Below, one piece after another: positions 20,425 through 28,853 of a DNA stretch of 64,000 nucleotides. The stretch is from the NCBI RefSeq assembly GCF_900100305.1, contig NZ_FNEY01000005.1, positions 1-64,000 of the forward strand. Reading direction: 5' to 3'. The notes under the pieces are model-generated. The model saw only the letters and a program-made list of their open reading frames with translations, was not told the DNA's origin and did not search any database. Numbering within the stretch: the stretch's first letter is position 1; the number at the start of each line of letters is the position of its first letter. A program made the position numbers and the translations under genes. The stretch is from Paracidovorax citrulli (GTDB taxonomy: Bacteria > Pseudomonadota > Gammaproteobacteria > Burkholderiales > Burkholderiaceae_C).

Positions 20425-21405
20425 TTAATCCGCCTGGATGTTCGCAGCCTTGACCACCTGTGCCCAATTGGCCAGATCGGATTTCACGCGCGCGCCCAGT
20501 TGCTGCGGCCCCTGGTAATCCGCCGTGGCGCCCTGCTCCTGCGCCTTCTGCTGGAACGCGGGGCTCTGCACCACCGTGCGCACGTCGGCCACCAGTTTGT
20601 CCACCACCGCGGGGGGCGTGGCCGCGGGCGCAAACAACGCGAACCACGACGTGGCATCCACCTTCGGATAGCCGGCCTCCGCCGTGGTGGGCACGTTCGG
20701 CAGGCTGGGAAGCCGCTCCCTGCCCGTGACGGCCAGCACGCGCAGCTTGCCGGACTGGATGTGCGGCATGAACGGCGGGGCCGTGCCGAAGGTCAGGTCC
20801 ACCTGCCCGCCCAGCAGGTCCTGCAGCGCCGGGCCGGTGCCCTTGTAGGGCACGTGCACCATCTTCACGCCGCCCTGCTGCTCCAGCATGGCGCCCGTCA
20901 CGTGCTGCAGCGAGCCATTGCCCGATGAGGCGTAGTTGAGCTTGCCGGGGTTCGCCTTCGCATGGGCGATCAATTCGCCCAGCGTCTTCACGGGAAGCCC
21001 ATCGCGCACCACGATGATCTGCGGCGCGGAGAGCACGTTCGCCACGGGCTGGAAGTCGCCCATCTCCCAGGTCTTCTGCGCCGTGAGCAGCGGCGAGATG
21101 ACGTGGTAGCCCGAATACTGCATGAGCAGCGTGTAGCCGTCCGGCTCCGCGCGCTTCACGGCACCGGCCGCGATGTTGCCGTTGCCGCCGCCCTTGTTGT
21201 CCACCACCACCGACTGGCCCAGCACCGGCCCCAGCGCCTGCGCCAGCATGCGTGCCGACAGGTCGGTGGTGCCGCCGGCCGCGGTGGGCACGACGAGGGT
21301 GACCGGCCTGGAGGGGTAGTTGCCCTGCGCCGCCGCGGCCAGCGGCAGGGCCGCGCAGGCGGCCAGGGCAGCCAGCGCGAGCCGGCGAGGAAGGGAATGT
21401 CGCAT
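20425..21405 (-). CDS. Bug family tripartite tricarboxylate transporter binding protein (1)
   Basis: A 326-residue TctC/Bug protein with a signal peptide (MRHSLPRRLALAALAACAA..., cleavage near AAAQGN) and the family start YPSRPVTLVVPTAAGG. Other hallmarks are VVDNKGGGNG, NYASSGNGSLQH and PYKGTGPALQDLLGGQVDL. Bug proteins bind carboxylates or other small acids in the periplasm by a two-water bridge. No TctA/TctB permease is nearby, as is typical for the many orphan Bug genes of this family of bacteria. The start at 21405 gives a proper signal peptide; the longer frame does not. Confidence 0.92.
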   Translation of the reverse strand: MRHSLPRRLALAALAACAALPLAAAAQGNYPSRPVTLVVPTAAGGTTDLSARMLAQALGPVLGQSVVVDNKGGGNGNIAAGAVKRAEPDGYTLLMQYSGYHVISPLLTAQKTWEMGDFQPVANVLSAPQIIVVRDGLPVKTLGELIAHAKANPGKLNYASSGNGSLQHVTGAMLEQQGGVKMVHVPYKGTGPALQDLLGGQVDLTFGTAPPFMPHIQSGKLRVLAVTGRERLPSLPNVPTTAEAGYPKVDATSWFALFAPAATPPAVVDKLVADVRTVVQSPAFQQKAQEQGATADYQGPQQLGARVKSDLANWAQVVKAANIQAD

Positions 21406-21455
21406 GTCGATGTCTCCGGGGTTGTTATGTGTTTCGTTGCGTGGCGCCGCGCCCG

Positions 21456-22457
21456 TCAATCCACGGTGGCGCCGGTTTCCTTCACCACGCGCGCCCATTG
21501 CGGCAGCTCGGCCTGCACCAGCGCGCCGAGCTGCGCGGACGTGCCCTTGAACGGCTCGCAGCCCACGCCGGCGAGCTTGTCCACCACGTCCTTCTGCTCG
21601 AGCGCGCGGGCCACTTCGGCCTGCAGCCGCGCGACGATGGGCGCGGGCGTGCCGGCCGGCGCGAACAGCGCGTACCAGGGCGACTGGCCGAAGCCCGGCA
21701 GCGTCTGGCCGATCGTCGGCACGCCGGGCAGCGCGGCCACGGGGCGGCTGTTGACCACGCCCAGCACCTTGAGCTTGCCGGCCTTGATGAACGCGATGCA
21801 GGACGGCAGGCTCTGCACCGACAGCGGTACCTGCCCGCCCGCGACGTCCGTCGCGGCGGCGGCCGAGCCCTTGTAGGGCACGTGCTGCAGCCGGATGCCC
21901 GCCGCCTTCTGCAGCATCTCGCCGATCAGGTGGTTGAGCGTGCCGTTGCCCGCCGAGGCGATCGCGTATTCCCCGGGTTTGGCCTTGGCGAGCGCGATGA
22001 GGCCGGCGATGTCGTTCGCGGGGAACGACGGATGGGCGACCAGCACGTAGCCCGCCGTGGCCACGGGCGCGACGGGCTCGAAATCCTTCACCGGATCGAA
22101 GCCGGGATTGCGGTAGAGCGCCGGGCCGATCACGTGCGCGCTGTCGGCCGTGAGCAGGAGCGTGTAGCCGTCGTGCCTGGCGCGCGCCGTGGCCGCGGTG
22201 GCGAGCGTGCCGCCCGCGCCGGGGCGGTTGTCCACCACCACGCTCTGGCCCATCTGCTCGGACAGGCGCTGCGCGATCACCCGGGCGATCGCGTCGTTGG
22301 CGCCGCCGGCGGCCTGCGGCACGACCAGCGTGACGGGCCTGGAGGGATAGCGGTCCTCGGCCCGGACGAGCGCGGCGGGCGCGCAGAGCCCTGCGGCCAG
22401 GGCCTGCAGCGCGCGGCGGCGCGGCAGGCCGGCTCCGGGGATGGTCGGCGTGTGCAT
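21456..22457 (-). CDS. Bug family tripartite tricarboxylate transporter binding protein (2)
   Basis: A second Bug/TctC protein, 333 residues, with a twin-arginine-like N-terminus (RRRALQALAAGLCAPAA) and YPSRPVTLVVPQAAGG at the mature start. VVDNRPGAGG and the PYKGSAAAATDVAGGQV loop complete the fold. It lies just upstream of the other Bug gene and downstream of the lyase/CoA-transferase pair on the same strand, so it may deliver the acid that these enzymes metabolise. The two Bug proteins are clearly diverged and probably differ in ligand. Confidence 0.92.
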   Translation of the reverse strand: MHTPTIPGAGLPRRRALQALAAGLCAPAALVRAEDRYPSRPVTLVVPQAAGGANDAIARVIAQRLSEQMGQSVVVDNRPGAGGTLATAATARARHDGYTLLLTADSAHVIGPALYRNPGFDPVKDFEPVAPVATAGYVLVAHPSFPANDIAGLIALAKAKPGEYAIASAGNGTLNHLIGEMLQKAAGIRLQHVPYKGSAAAATDVAGGQVPLSVQSLPSCIAFIKAGKLKVLGVVNSRPVAALPGVPTIGQTLPGFGQSPWYALFAPAGTPAPIVARLQAEVARALEQKDVVDKLAGVGCEPFKGTSAQLGALVQAELPQWARVVKETGATVD

Positions 22458-22519
22458 GGTGTGTCTCCTGTCGTGGTTATCGTGGTGGTCGTGGTTCTGC
22501 CCGGGCCGCGCCGCCGGCG

Positions 22520-23500
22520 TCAGCGCGCGAGCGCCCGCTCGCGGATGGCCGCGAAGTCCGCAGGCACCGGGTGCAGGTCCAGGCGCGCGCCCGCCTTGGC
22601 GATCTGGCCCGGGATGTCGTGCCCGATGAGCGCGGGCAGCCGCCGCGCGGCCGCGAGCAGCGCCGGCAGGTCCACGCCCGTGTCGTAGCCCATGAGCTCC
22701 AGCGCATGGACGACCTCCTCGCTGCAGACGTTGCCCGAGGCACCCGGCGCGTACGGGCAGCCGCCCAGCCCGCCCAGCGAGGCGTCGAACCGGTCCGCGC
22801 CCGCGTCGATCGCCGCCAGCACGTTGGCCAGGCCCATGCCGCGCGTGTTGTGGAAGTGCAGCGTGAAGGCCATTGCCGGCAAGCGGGCGCGCGCCGCGGC
22901 CACCAGCGCCGCCACCTGCGCGGGGTACGCCATGCCGGTGGTGTCGCACAGCGTGATGCCGCCCACGCCCAGGTCGGCGAAGCGCTGCACCCATCCGAAC
23001 ACCTCCGCCCCGGCGACGTCGCCCTCCATCGGGCAGCCGAACACGCACGAGAGCGACACGTTCACCGCCACGCCCGCGCCCTGCGCCGTGGCCACCACCT
23101 GCGCGAGGGCCGCGAAGGACTGCGCGCGCGTCATGCGCAGGTTGGCGAGGTTGTGCGTCTCGCTGGCGGACATCACCAGGTTCAGCTCGTCGGTGCGCGC
23201 CTCGATCGCGCGCTCCGCGCCGCGCACGTTCGGCACCAGCGCGGCATAGACGACGCCGGGGCGGCGCGCGATCTCGCGCATCACGATCTCCGCGTCGCGC
23301 AGCGCCGGGATCGCCGCGGGCGACACGAAGGCCGTCACCTCGATCTTGGCCAGGCCCGCGGCGGACAGCGCGTCCACCAGCGCGATCTTGTCTTCGGTGG
23401 GCACGAAGGCCTGCTCCATCTGCAGGCCGTCGCGCGTGCCCACTTCCTGCATGTGGATGCGGCGCCCGGCGCCGTGCCACACCGTGCCGCCGGCGTTCAT
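22520..23500 (-). CDS. Hydroxymethylglutaryl-CoA lyase family protein
   Basis: A DRE-TIM metallolyase of 326 residues. It has the N-terminal EVGTRDGLQ metal/acid motif, SCVFGCPMEGDV, LCDTTGMAYP, the metal ligands HFHNTRG, and the catalytic-cysteine signature GGLGGCPYAPGASGN. It would cleave 3-hydroxy-3-methylglutaryl-CoA, or a related branched acyl-CoA such as citramalyl-CoA, into acetyl-CoA (or similar) and a keto acid. Its start overlaps the 3' end of the CoA-transferase gene, so the pair likely acts in sequence: CoA activation of an imported acid, then carbon-carbon cleavage. Confidence 0.9.
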   Translation of the reverse strand: MNAGGTVWHGAGRRIHMQEVGTRDGLQMEQAFVPTEDKIALVDALSAAGLAKIEVTAFVSPAAIPALRDAEIVMREIARRPGVVYAALVPNVRGAERAIEARTDELNLVMSASETHNLANLRMTRAQSFAALAQVVATAQGAGVAVNVSLSCVFGCPMEGDVAGAEVFGWVQRFADLGVGGITLCDTTGMAYPAQVAALVAAARARLPAMAFTLHFHNTRGMGLANVLAAIDAGADRFDASLGGLGGCPYAPGASGNVCSEEVVHALELMGYDTGVDLPALLAAARRLPALIGHDIPGQIAKAGARLDLHPVPADFAAIRERALAR

Positions 23501-24753
23501 TGCACCACCCCCTTTTCGCGCAGCAGCGCGATCTGGGCATCGCTCAGGCCGGCCTCGCGCAGCACCGCGTCCGTGTCGTCACCCAGCTGCGGGGCGCTGG
23601 AACGGATGGTGCCCGGCGTGGCCGAAAGCTTGGGCACGATGCCAGGCACCTCCACCGTGTAGCCGTCGCGCGTCGCCTGCGGCAGCAGCATGTCGCGGGC
23701 GCGGTAGTGCGGGTCTTCCGCGATGTCCCGCGCCGTATAGACCTTGCCGGCGGGCACGCGCGCGGCGGCGAGCACCTCCATCACCTCGGCCACGGTGCGC
23801 CGGGCCGTCCAGGCACCGATCGCGGCGTCGATCTCCTGCACGCGCGCCACGCGGCCGGCGTTGTTCGCGAGATCGGGCGCCGCGGCGAGGTCCGGCCGGC
23901 CGATGGCCTCCATCAGCCGCCGGAAGATGCTGTCGCCATTGCCCGCCACCAGCACCCAGCCGTCCGTGCAAGGGTAGGCGTTGGAAGGGGCGATGCCCGG
24001 CAGCGCGCTGCCCGCGGCGTCGCGCACCGCGCCGAAGGCGCTGTATTCGGGGATCAGGCTTTCCATCACGTTGAACACCGCCTCGTGCAGCGCCACGTCG
24101 ATCACCTGCCCCTGCCCGCCGTTCACCTTGCGGTGGTAGAGGGCCGTGAGCACGCCGATGGCGCCGTGCAGCGCCGCCAGCGTGTCGCCGATCGACACCC
24201 CCACGCGCACCGGCACGCGACCCGGCTCGCCCGTCAGGTGCCGCAGGCCGCCCATGGCCTCGCCGATCACGCCGAAACCCGGCAGGTCGCGGTAGGGGCC
24301 CGTCTGGCCGTAGCCCGAGATGCGCAGGATCACCAGGCCGGGGTTGAGCGCGTGCAGCGCCTCGGGCGACATCCCCCAGTCCTCCAGCGTGCCGGGGCGG
24401 AAGTTCTCGATGAGCACGTCGGCCTCGGCGATGAGCCGGCGCGCGATGTCCTGCCCCTCAGGCTGGCGCAGGTCCAGCGCCACCGAGCGCTTGTTGCGCG
24501 ACTGCACCTGCCACCAGACCGACGTGCCGTCCTTGAGCATGCGCCAGTTGCGCAGCGGATCGCCCGTGCCGGTGGCCTCGATCTTCACCACCTCGGCGCC
24601 GAATTCGCCCAGGGTCTTGCCGCAGAACGGCCCGGCGATGAGCTGGCCCATCTCGATCACCCGGACACCGGCCAGGGCCGCGGGGGTCGTCGGGGTGGCG
24701 GACGGGGCGGATGCCTGCGCGTCCCTGGATTCCGTGGGTGTCGTCTCCTGCAT
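23497..24753 (-). CDS. CaiB/BaiF family (class III) CoA-transferase
   Basis: The protein, 418 residues from the ATG at 24753, starts the family fold with GVRVIEMGQLIAGPFCGKTLGEFGAEVVKIE split over residues 30-60, then RNKRSVALDLR and VLIENFRPGTLEDWG, followed by the conserved SGYGQTGPY. These enzymes move CoA between organic acids through an aspartyl-CoA intermediate. Upstream in-frame ATGs at 24768 and 24825 exist; the last would leave only 15 bp to the divergent LysR gene, so I chose a start that leaves room for promoters. It overlaps the lyase gene by four bases. Confidence 0.88.
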   Translation of the reverse strand: MQETTPTESRDAQASAPSATPTTPAALAGVRVIEMGQLIAGPFCGKTLGEFGAEVVKIEATGTGDPLRNWRMLKDGTSVWWQVQSRNKRSVALDLRQPEGQDIARRLIAEADVLIENFRPGTLEDWGMSPEALHALNPGLVILRISGYGQTGPYRDLPGFGVIGEAMGGLRHLTGEPGRVPVRVGVSIGDTLAALHGAIGVLTALYHRKVNGGQGQVIDVALHEAVFNVMESLIPEYSAFGAVRDAAGSALPGIAPSNAYPCTDGWVLVAGNGDSIFRRLMEAIGRPDLAAAPDLANNAGRVARVQEIDAAIGAWTARRTVAEVMEVLAAARVPAGKVYTARDIAEDPHYRARDMLLPQATRDGYTVEVPGIVPKLSATPGTIRSSAPQLGDDTDAVLREAGLSDAQIALLREKGVVQ

Positions 24754-24840
24754 GGCGCGCATCATGCCCAGCACCGGCACGGCCGCAAAACGCCCAATCG
24801 AGAAGGTGCCATCGCAAAACGGCATGGCAGACTAGCGCCC

Positions 24841-25746
24841 ATGAAACTCGATCCCGTGTCCCTGCGCCTCTTCGTGGCGGTGATGGAAGAGAACGCCATC
24901 GCCCGCGCCGCCGCGCGCGAGCACATCGCCGCCTCGGCCGCCAGCCGCCGGCTCGCGGAACTGGAGGACGCCCTGGGCGTGGACCTGTTCGCCCGCAGCA
25001 ACCGCGGCAGCGAGCCCACGGCCGCCGCCTACGCGCTGCTGCACATGGCGCGCGGCGTGCTCAACGACCTGGACGGCATCGCCGCGCAGATGGGCGACTA
25101 CCGCGCCGGCGTGCGCGGGCAGGTGCGCGTGGTGGCCAACATCTCCGCCATCACCCAGTTCCTGCCCGGGGACCTGCAGCGCTTCATGGCGGCCCACCCC
25201 CAGGTGCAGGTGCGGCTGGAGGAGCAGATCAGCAGCGCCATCGCCCGCTCCGTGGCGGAGAACGCGGCCGACATCGGCATCCTCAACCACGGCAACTACG
25301 GCGACCGCGTCACGCTGCTGCCCTACCGCGAGGACGAACTCGTGCTGGTGGCGCCCCGGGGCCATGCGCTGGCGCGGCGGCGCAGCGTGCGCCTGGCCGA
25401 GGCGCTGCATTGCGACTTCGTCGGCGTGCATCCCGGCAGTGCCATCAACAACCTGCTCACGCGCGCTGCCGCGGACGCCGGCCGGCCCCTGCGGCTGCGC
25501 ATCCAGGTGACCAGCTACGACGCGCTCTGCCTGATGGTGTCCGCCGGGCTCGGCGTCGGCGTGCTGCCGCGCGGCAGCGCCCGGCTCTACCTGGGCACCC
25601 TGCCGCTGCGCACCGTGGCGCTGGCCGAGCCCTGGGCGCGGCGCCAGCTGTCGCTGTGCGTGCGGGCGGGCGACACGCTCTCCAGCGCGGCGCGCCTGCT
25701 CGTGGACCACCTGCGCGCGGCGCCGCCCGCGGAGGCCGCGCCATGA
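24841..25746 (+). CDS. LysR family transcriptional regulator
   Basis: 301 residues: an N-terminal winged HTH (LRLFVAVMEENAIARAAARE followed by ASAASRRLAELEDALG) and a C-terminal periplasmic-binding-like effector domain. It is divergent from the CoA-transferase/lyase/Bug genes, the usual layout of a LysR activator controlling its neighbour; the inducer would be the acid or acyl-CoA of that pathway. Its TGA overlaps the ATG of earP, which seems functionally unrelated but may be partly co-transcribed. Confidence 0.9.
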   Translation: MKLDPVSLRLFVAVMEENAIARAAAREHIAASAASRRLAELEDALGVDLFARSNRGSEPTAAAYALLHMARGVLNDLDGIAAQMGDYRAGVRGQVRVVANISAITQFLPGDLQRFMAAHPQVQVRLEEQISSAIARSVAENAADIGILNHGNYGDRVTLLPYREDELVLVAPRGHALARRRSVRLAEALHCDFVGVHPGSAINNLLTRAAADAGRPLRLRIQVTSYDALCLMVSAGLGVGVLPRGSARLYLGTLPLRTVALAEPWARRQLSLCVRAGDTLSSAARLLVDHLRAAPPAEAAP

Positions 25747-26831
25747 CCACCGCCCCGCCCCTTTCCTGGGACGTCTTCTGCCGCGTCATCGACAACTTCG
25801 GCGACATCGGTGTCTGCTGGCGCCTCGCGGCCCAGCTCGGCGCGCTCGGCCACCGCGTGCGGCTGTGGACCGACGACGCCACCGCCCTCGCCTGGATGGC
25901 GCCGGGAGGCGCGCCGGACGTGCAGGTGCTGCCCTGGCCCGCCGCCGGGCCGGTGTCCGCCGGGCCGGGCGACGTGCTCGTCGAGGCCTTCGGCTGCGAC
26001 ATTCCCGAAGCCTTCCTCGCCCGCCTGCCCGCCGCCGGCGAGCCGCAGGCCGCACGGCGCCCCGTGTGGATCAACCTGGAATACCTTTCGGCCGAGGCGT
26101 ACGTCGAGCGCAGCCACCGCCTGCCCTCTCCGCTCTTCTCCGGTCCCGGCGCCGGGCGCACCCGCTGGTTCTTCTACCCGGGCTTCACGCCGCGCACGGG
26201 CGGCCTGCTGCGCGAGCCGGACCTGGCCGCGCGCCAGGCGGCCTTCGACCGCACCGCCTGGCGTGCCCGCCATGGCGTGGCCCCGGACGCGCTGGCCGTC
26301 TCGCTGTTCTGCTATGAGCCCGCCGGCCTGCCCGCCCTGCTGCGCCGCCTCTGCGAAGAGCCGCGCGCCCACCTGCTGGCCACCCCGGGGCGCGCCACGG
26401 CCGCCGTGCGCGCCGCGCTGGCGGACGGCCCGGCGGCGGATGCCCCGCCGATGGTCACCTGCCTGCCGCATTGCCCTCAGCCCGGATTCGACGAGATGCT
26501 GTGGGCCTGCGACCTGAATGCCGTGCGCGGCGAGGATTCGCTGGTGCGCGCGCTCTGGGCCGGCCAGCCCTTCGTCTGGCACATCTACCCGCAGGACGAC
26601 GGCGCGCACCACGCCAAGCTCGACGCCTTCCTCGACTGGCTGCGGGCGCCGGCCGCGCTGCGGCATTTCCACCACGCCTGGAACGGCATCGCGGAACCGG
26701 CCGCCCTGCCCGCCCTGACGGCCTCCCACCTTGCCGAGTGGCGCGAATGCGTGCAGGCGGCGCGCGGCCGGCTGTTCGCGCAGGACGACCTCGTGACGCA
26801 GTTGCTCGGCTTCGTCCAGGAAAAAAGCTAA
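25743..26831 (+). CDS. earP: EF-P arginine rhamnosyltransferase
   Basis: EarP transfers rhamnose from dTDP-beta-L-rhamnose to an arginine of elongation factor P, needed for rescue of polyproline stalling. The 362-residue protein has the N-terminal [13 protein letters not shown] motif with Asp17 and Asp21 (equivalent to catalytic or binding aspartates of characterised EarP), WFFYPGF near residue 142, and [14 protein letters not shown] with Glu264, plus FVWHIYPQ. The target gene efp follows 170 bp downstream on the same strand. It overlaps the LysR stop by ATGA. Confidence 0.95.
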   Translation: MTTAPPLSWDVFCRVIDNFGDIGVCWRLAAQLGALGHRVRLWTDDATALAWMAPGGAPDVQVLPWPAAGPVSAGPGDVLVEAFGCDIPEAFLARLPAAGEPQAARRPVWINLEYLSAEAYVERSHRLPSPLFSGPGAGRTRWFFYPGFTPRTGGLLREPDLAARQAAFDRTAWRARHGVAPDALAVSLFCYEPAGLPALLRRLCEEPRAHLLATPGRATAAVRAALADGPAADAPPMVTCLPHCPQPGFDEMLWACDLNAVRGEDSLVRALWAGQPFVWHIYPQDDGAHHAKLDAFLDWLRAPAALRHFHHAWNGIAEPAALPALTASHLAEWRECVQAARGRLFAQDDLVTQLLGFVQEKS

Positions 26832-27001
26832 AATCCGGGGTTTTGCGCCCAAAAGGGGCGGCACGCGTAGTTCCGCATGCCGGCCGGCGCATCCCCCCGC
26901 CGCGGAACCTGCCCGGCGCCCTTGCCGCACCGCCGCGCTCGCAGCCGGCCTTCGGCGGGCGCTCCGGTGCGTTGAGCGGCCCCAACCCAGGCAGACCTGC
27001 T

Positions 27002-27556
27002 ATGAAAATCGCTCAAGAAATCCGCGCCGGCAACGTGATCATGCACGGCAAGGACCCGATGATCGTCCTCAAGACCGAATACGCACGCGGCGGCCGCGGC
27101 GCCGCCACCGTGCGCATGAAGCTCAAGGCCCTGCTGAACAACATGGGCACCGAAGTGGTGTTCAAGGCCGACGACAAGATCGACAACGTGATCCTGGACA
27201 AGAAGGAGTGCACCTACTCCTACTTCGCCGATCCGATGTACGTCTGCATGGACGCCGAGTACAACCAGTACGAAGTCGAAGCCGAGAACATGGGCGACGC
27301 GCTGAACTACCTGGAAGACGGCATGGCCGTCGAAGTGGTGTTCTACGACGGCAAGGCCATCTCGGTCGAACTGCCCACCAGCGTCGAGCGCGAAATCACC
27401 TGGACCGAGCCCGCCGTCAAGGGCGACACGTCCGGCAAGGTGCTCAAGCCCGCCAAGATCGCCACCGGCTTCGAAGTGGCCGTGCCCCTGTTCGTGAACC
27501 AGGGCGACAGGATCGAAATCGACACCCGCACGGGCGAATACCGCAAGCGCGTCTGA
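27002..27556 (+). CDS. efp: Elongation factor P (arginine-rhamnosylated type)
   Basis: The 184-residue protein has the three beta-barrel domains of EF-P: the KOW-like N-domain ([13 protein letters not shown]), an OB domain, and a C-terminal OB domain ending [20 protein letters not shown] enters the ribosomal E site and promotes peptide bonds between prolines. The modification loop is GGRGAA with Arg32, the residue rhamnosylated by EarP, rather than the Lys used by EpmA/B organisms. A TAAAAT box lies in the 170-bp gap after earP, but I see no good -35 partner. A strong terminator follows. Confidence 0.97.
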   Translation: MKIAQEIRAGNVIMHGKDPMIVLKTEYARGGRGAATVRMKLKALLNNMGTEVVFKADDKIDNVILDKKECTYSYFADPMYVCMDAEYNQYEVEAENMGDALNYLEDGMAVEVVFYDGKAISVELPTSVEREITWTEPAVKGDTSGKVLKPAKIATGFEVAVPLFVNQGDRIEIDTRTGEYRKRV

Positions 27557-27601
27557 GCGCCGCTCCGCCTCCCGGCGGAGAGCGAACCGTCACGCGACGA
27601 C

Positions 27602-27635
27602 AAGGGCACGGGCCGTCAGGCCGGTGCCCTTTTTG
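27602..27635 (+). terminator. Rho-independent terminator of efp
   Basis: AAGGGCAC plus GGCC pairs with GGCC plus GTGCCCTT around a GTCA loop, followed by TTTTT. It isolates the effector gene downstream from efp transcription. Confidence 0.9.
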
Positions 27636-27770
27636 CTTGGGTGCCGGCCCGGCCCTGGCTGGACCGCACCGGGGCCGATGCGGCCGTCAGGAAGGCCGCG
27701 AAGCCAGGCCATATGGCACCTCGCATCCGCCTCGGCGAACTCACGTCCCGCCGCTCCGCCACACCGGTTT

Positions 27771-27832
27771 TTCGCAGCCCTCCCCGGCACTTCGCAGCCG
27801 GACACTCCGCGCCAGCCGCACGTCCTTAGATT
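27771..27832 (+). promoter_or_regulatory. Perfect PIP box with matched -10 element
   Basis: TTCGC (27771-27775), exactly 15 bp, then TTCGC (27791-27795). After 31 bp comes TAGATT (27827-27832), which fits the YANNNT -10 rule for HrpX/HrpB-type promoters (TTCGB-N15-TTCGB-N30-32-YANNNT). The rest of the 369-bp gap 27557-27925 holds the efp terminator and a leader of about 90 nt, and no other gene is seen. Confidence 0.88.
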
Positions 27833-27925
27833 CATCGGCATTGTCCAGCGCTCCTAGCGCACGGACAGGCACCAGGGAAAGCCATCGCAATCCCTGCCCC
27901 ACATGCATCAAGGAAAACCATCACC

Positions 27926-28801
27926 ATGGATCGGCGCATTTCGGGAGCCTCCGGCTCTTCCTATCACTCAGCGTATTACTCCCCCGGCCCCTTCCCGCGC
28001 TCTTCGGCTGGATCGTCATCGTCCTCCGCCGGCACAAGCCCTGAAGGCCTCTCGCCCAGGTCGTCGCCCGCGCGCGGAAGCTCCGCACCCCGGAGCGCCC
28101 AGGTTCGTCTTCCCACGCTGTCCACCCGGCAGTTGAAAACGGAACAACAGCGCCTTGTCCAGCGGGTATTGAGCCGGGGCGCGAATTTCCGGAGCACGGA
28201 GGAAGAGCGCGCCCAGTTCAAGGCAGCGTTCATCAAACAGCGCACAGGAGATTGCGTCAGCAGCCCCGAGGGCGACTGGGACACCAATGTCTGGGATCTG
28301 CAGTTTCTCAAAACCAGCGACCCGGAGCTCCGCCACATGAAGGATGAAGACATGATGGCACTGCGGGCGTGGACCATCACCCCGGATTACCAGATCGTGC
28401 AGGATGTACTGGAAGACGGCCATACGCCCAGCGTGGAAGGTCTGGCGTATGCGAAGTGCCTTCTTTCAGGCCTGCACTCGCTGCCCGACTCATACACCCA
28501 CCGGGGCACCGTGTTCACGGGTGAAGACCAGTCGGACGCCTGGGTACAGGCCCGTCATTCGGAGGGACAGACGGTCACCAACCTTCGCTTTTTCGCGACC
28601 TCGAAAACCAAGGAGGCGGCGTGGCAGGGCAAGCGTGTGGAGTGGCAGACCGAGTCCTTGCGCGGAAAACACATCTCCCAGTTCTCGGTGATCCCTGAAG
28701 AGCAGGAAGTGCTGTTCCCGCCGGGAACGCGCTTCCACGTAGAGCAGATCGAGCGATCCTCCCGCCTGCCCCACATCACGATCCACCAAAGGGAAGTCTG
28801 A
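27926..28801 (+). CDS. Putative type III secreted effector with ADP-ribosyltransferase fold
   Basis: The 291-residue protein has an N-terminal 60 residues rich in Ser/Pro/Gly without acidic residues at the very start, typical of type III secretion signals. Residues about 150-275 match the R-S-E class of mono-ADP-ribosyltransferases: Arg193 in THRGTVFTG, the FFATS segment with Ser226, and the Glu-Gln-Glu pair E259/E261 in PEEQEVLFPPGTRFHV. All three signature positions look intact. It resembles the XopAI/HopO family of plant-pathogen effectors. A perfect PIP box precedes it and AAGGA lies 11 bp before the ATG. Its base composition looks less G+C-rich than its neighbours, which suggests acquisition. 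Host target unknown. Confidence 0.82.
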   Translation: MDRRISGASGSSYHSAYYSPGPFPRSSAGSSSSSAGTSPEGLSPRSSPARGSSAPRSAQVRLPTLSTRQLKTEQQRLVQRVLSRGANFRSTEEERAQFKAAFIKQRTGDCVSSPEGDWDTNVWDLQFLKTSDPELRHMKDEDMMALRAWTITPDYQIVQDVLEDGHTPSVEGLAYAKCLLSGLHSLPDSYTHRGTVFTGEDQSDAWVQARHSEGQTVTNLRFFATSKTKEAAWQGKRVEWQTESLRGKHISQFSVIPEEQEVLFPPGTRFHVEQIERSSRLPHITIHQREV

Positions 28802-28811
28802 TGCGACGCCC

Positions 28812-28837
28812 AGCCCGGATACCGCCGGCTCCGGGCT
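28812..28837. terminator. Hairpin between the convergent effector and MFS genes
   Basis: AGCCCGGA (28812-28819) and TCCGGGCT (28830-28837) form a perfect 8-bp stem. No U-tract follows on either strand, so termination is only probable. Confidence 0.4.
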
Positions 28838-28853
28838 TGCGGACGGCGGGCCT

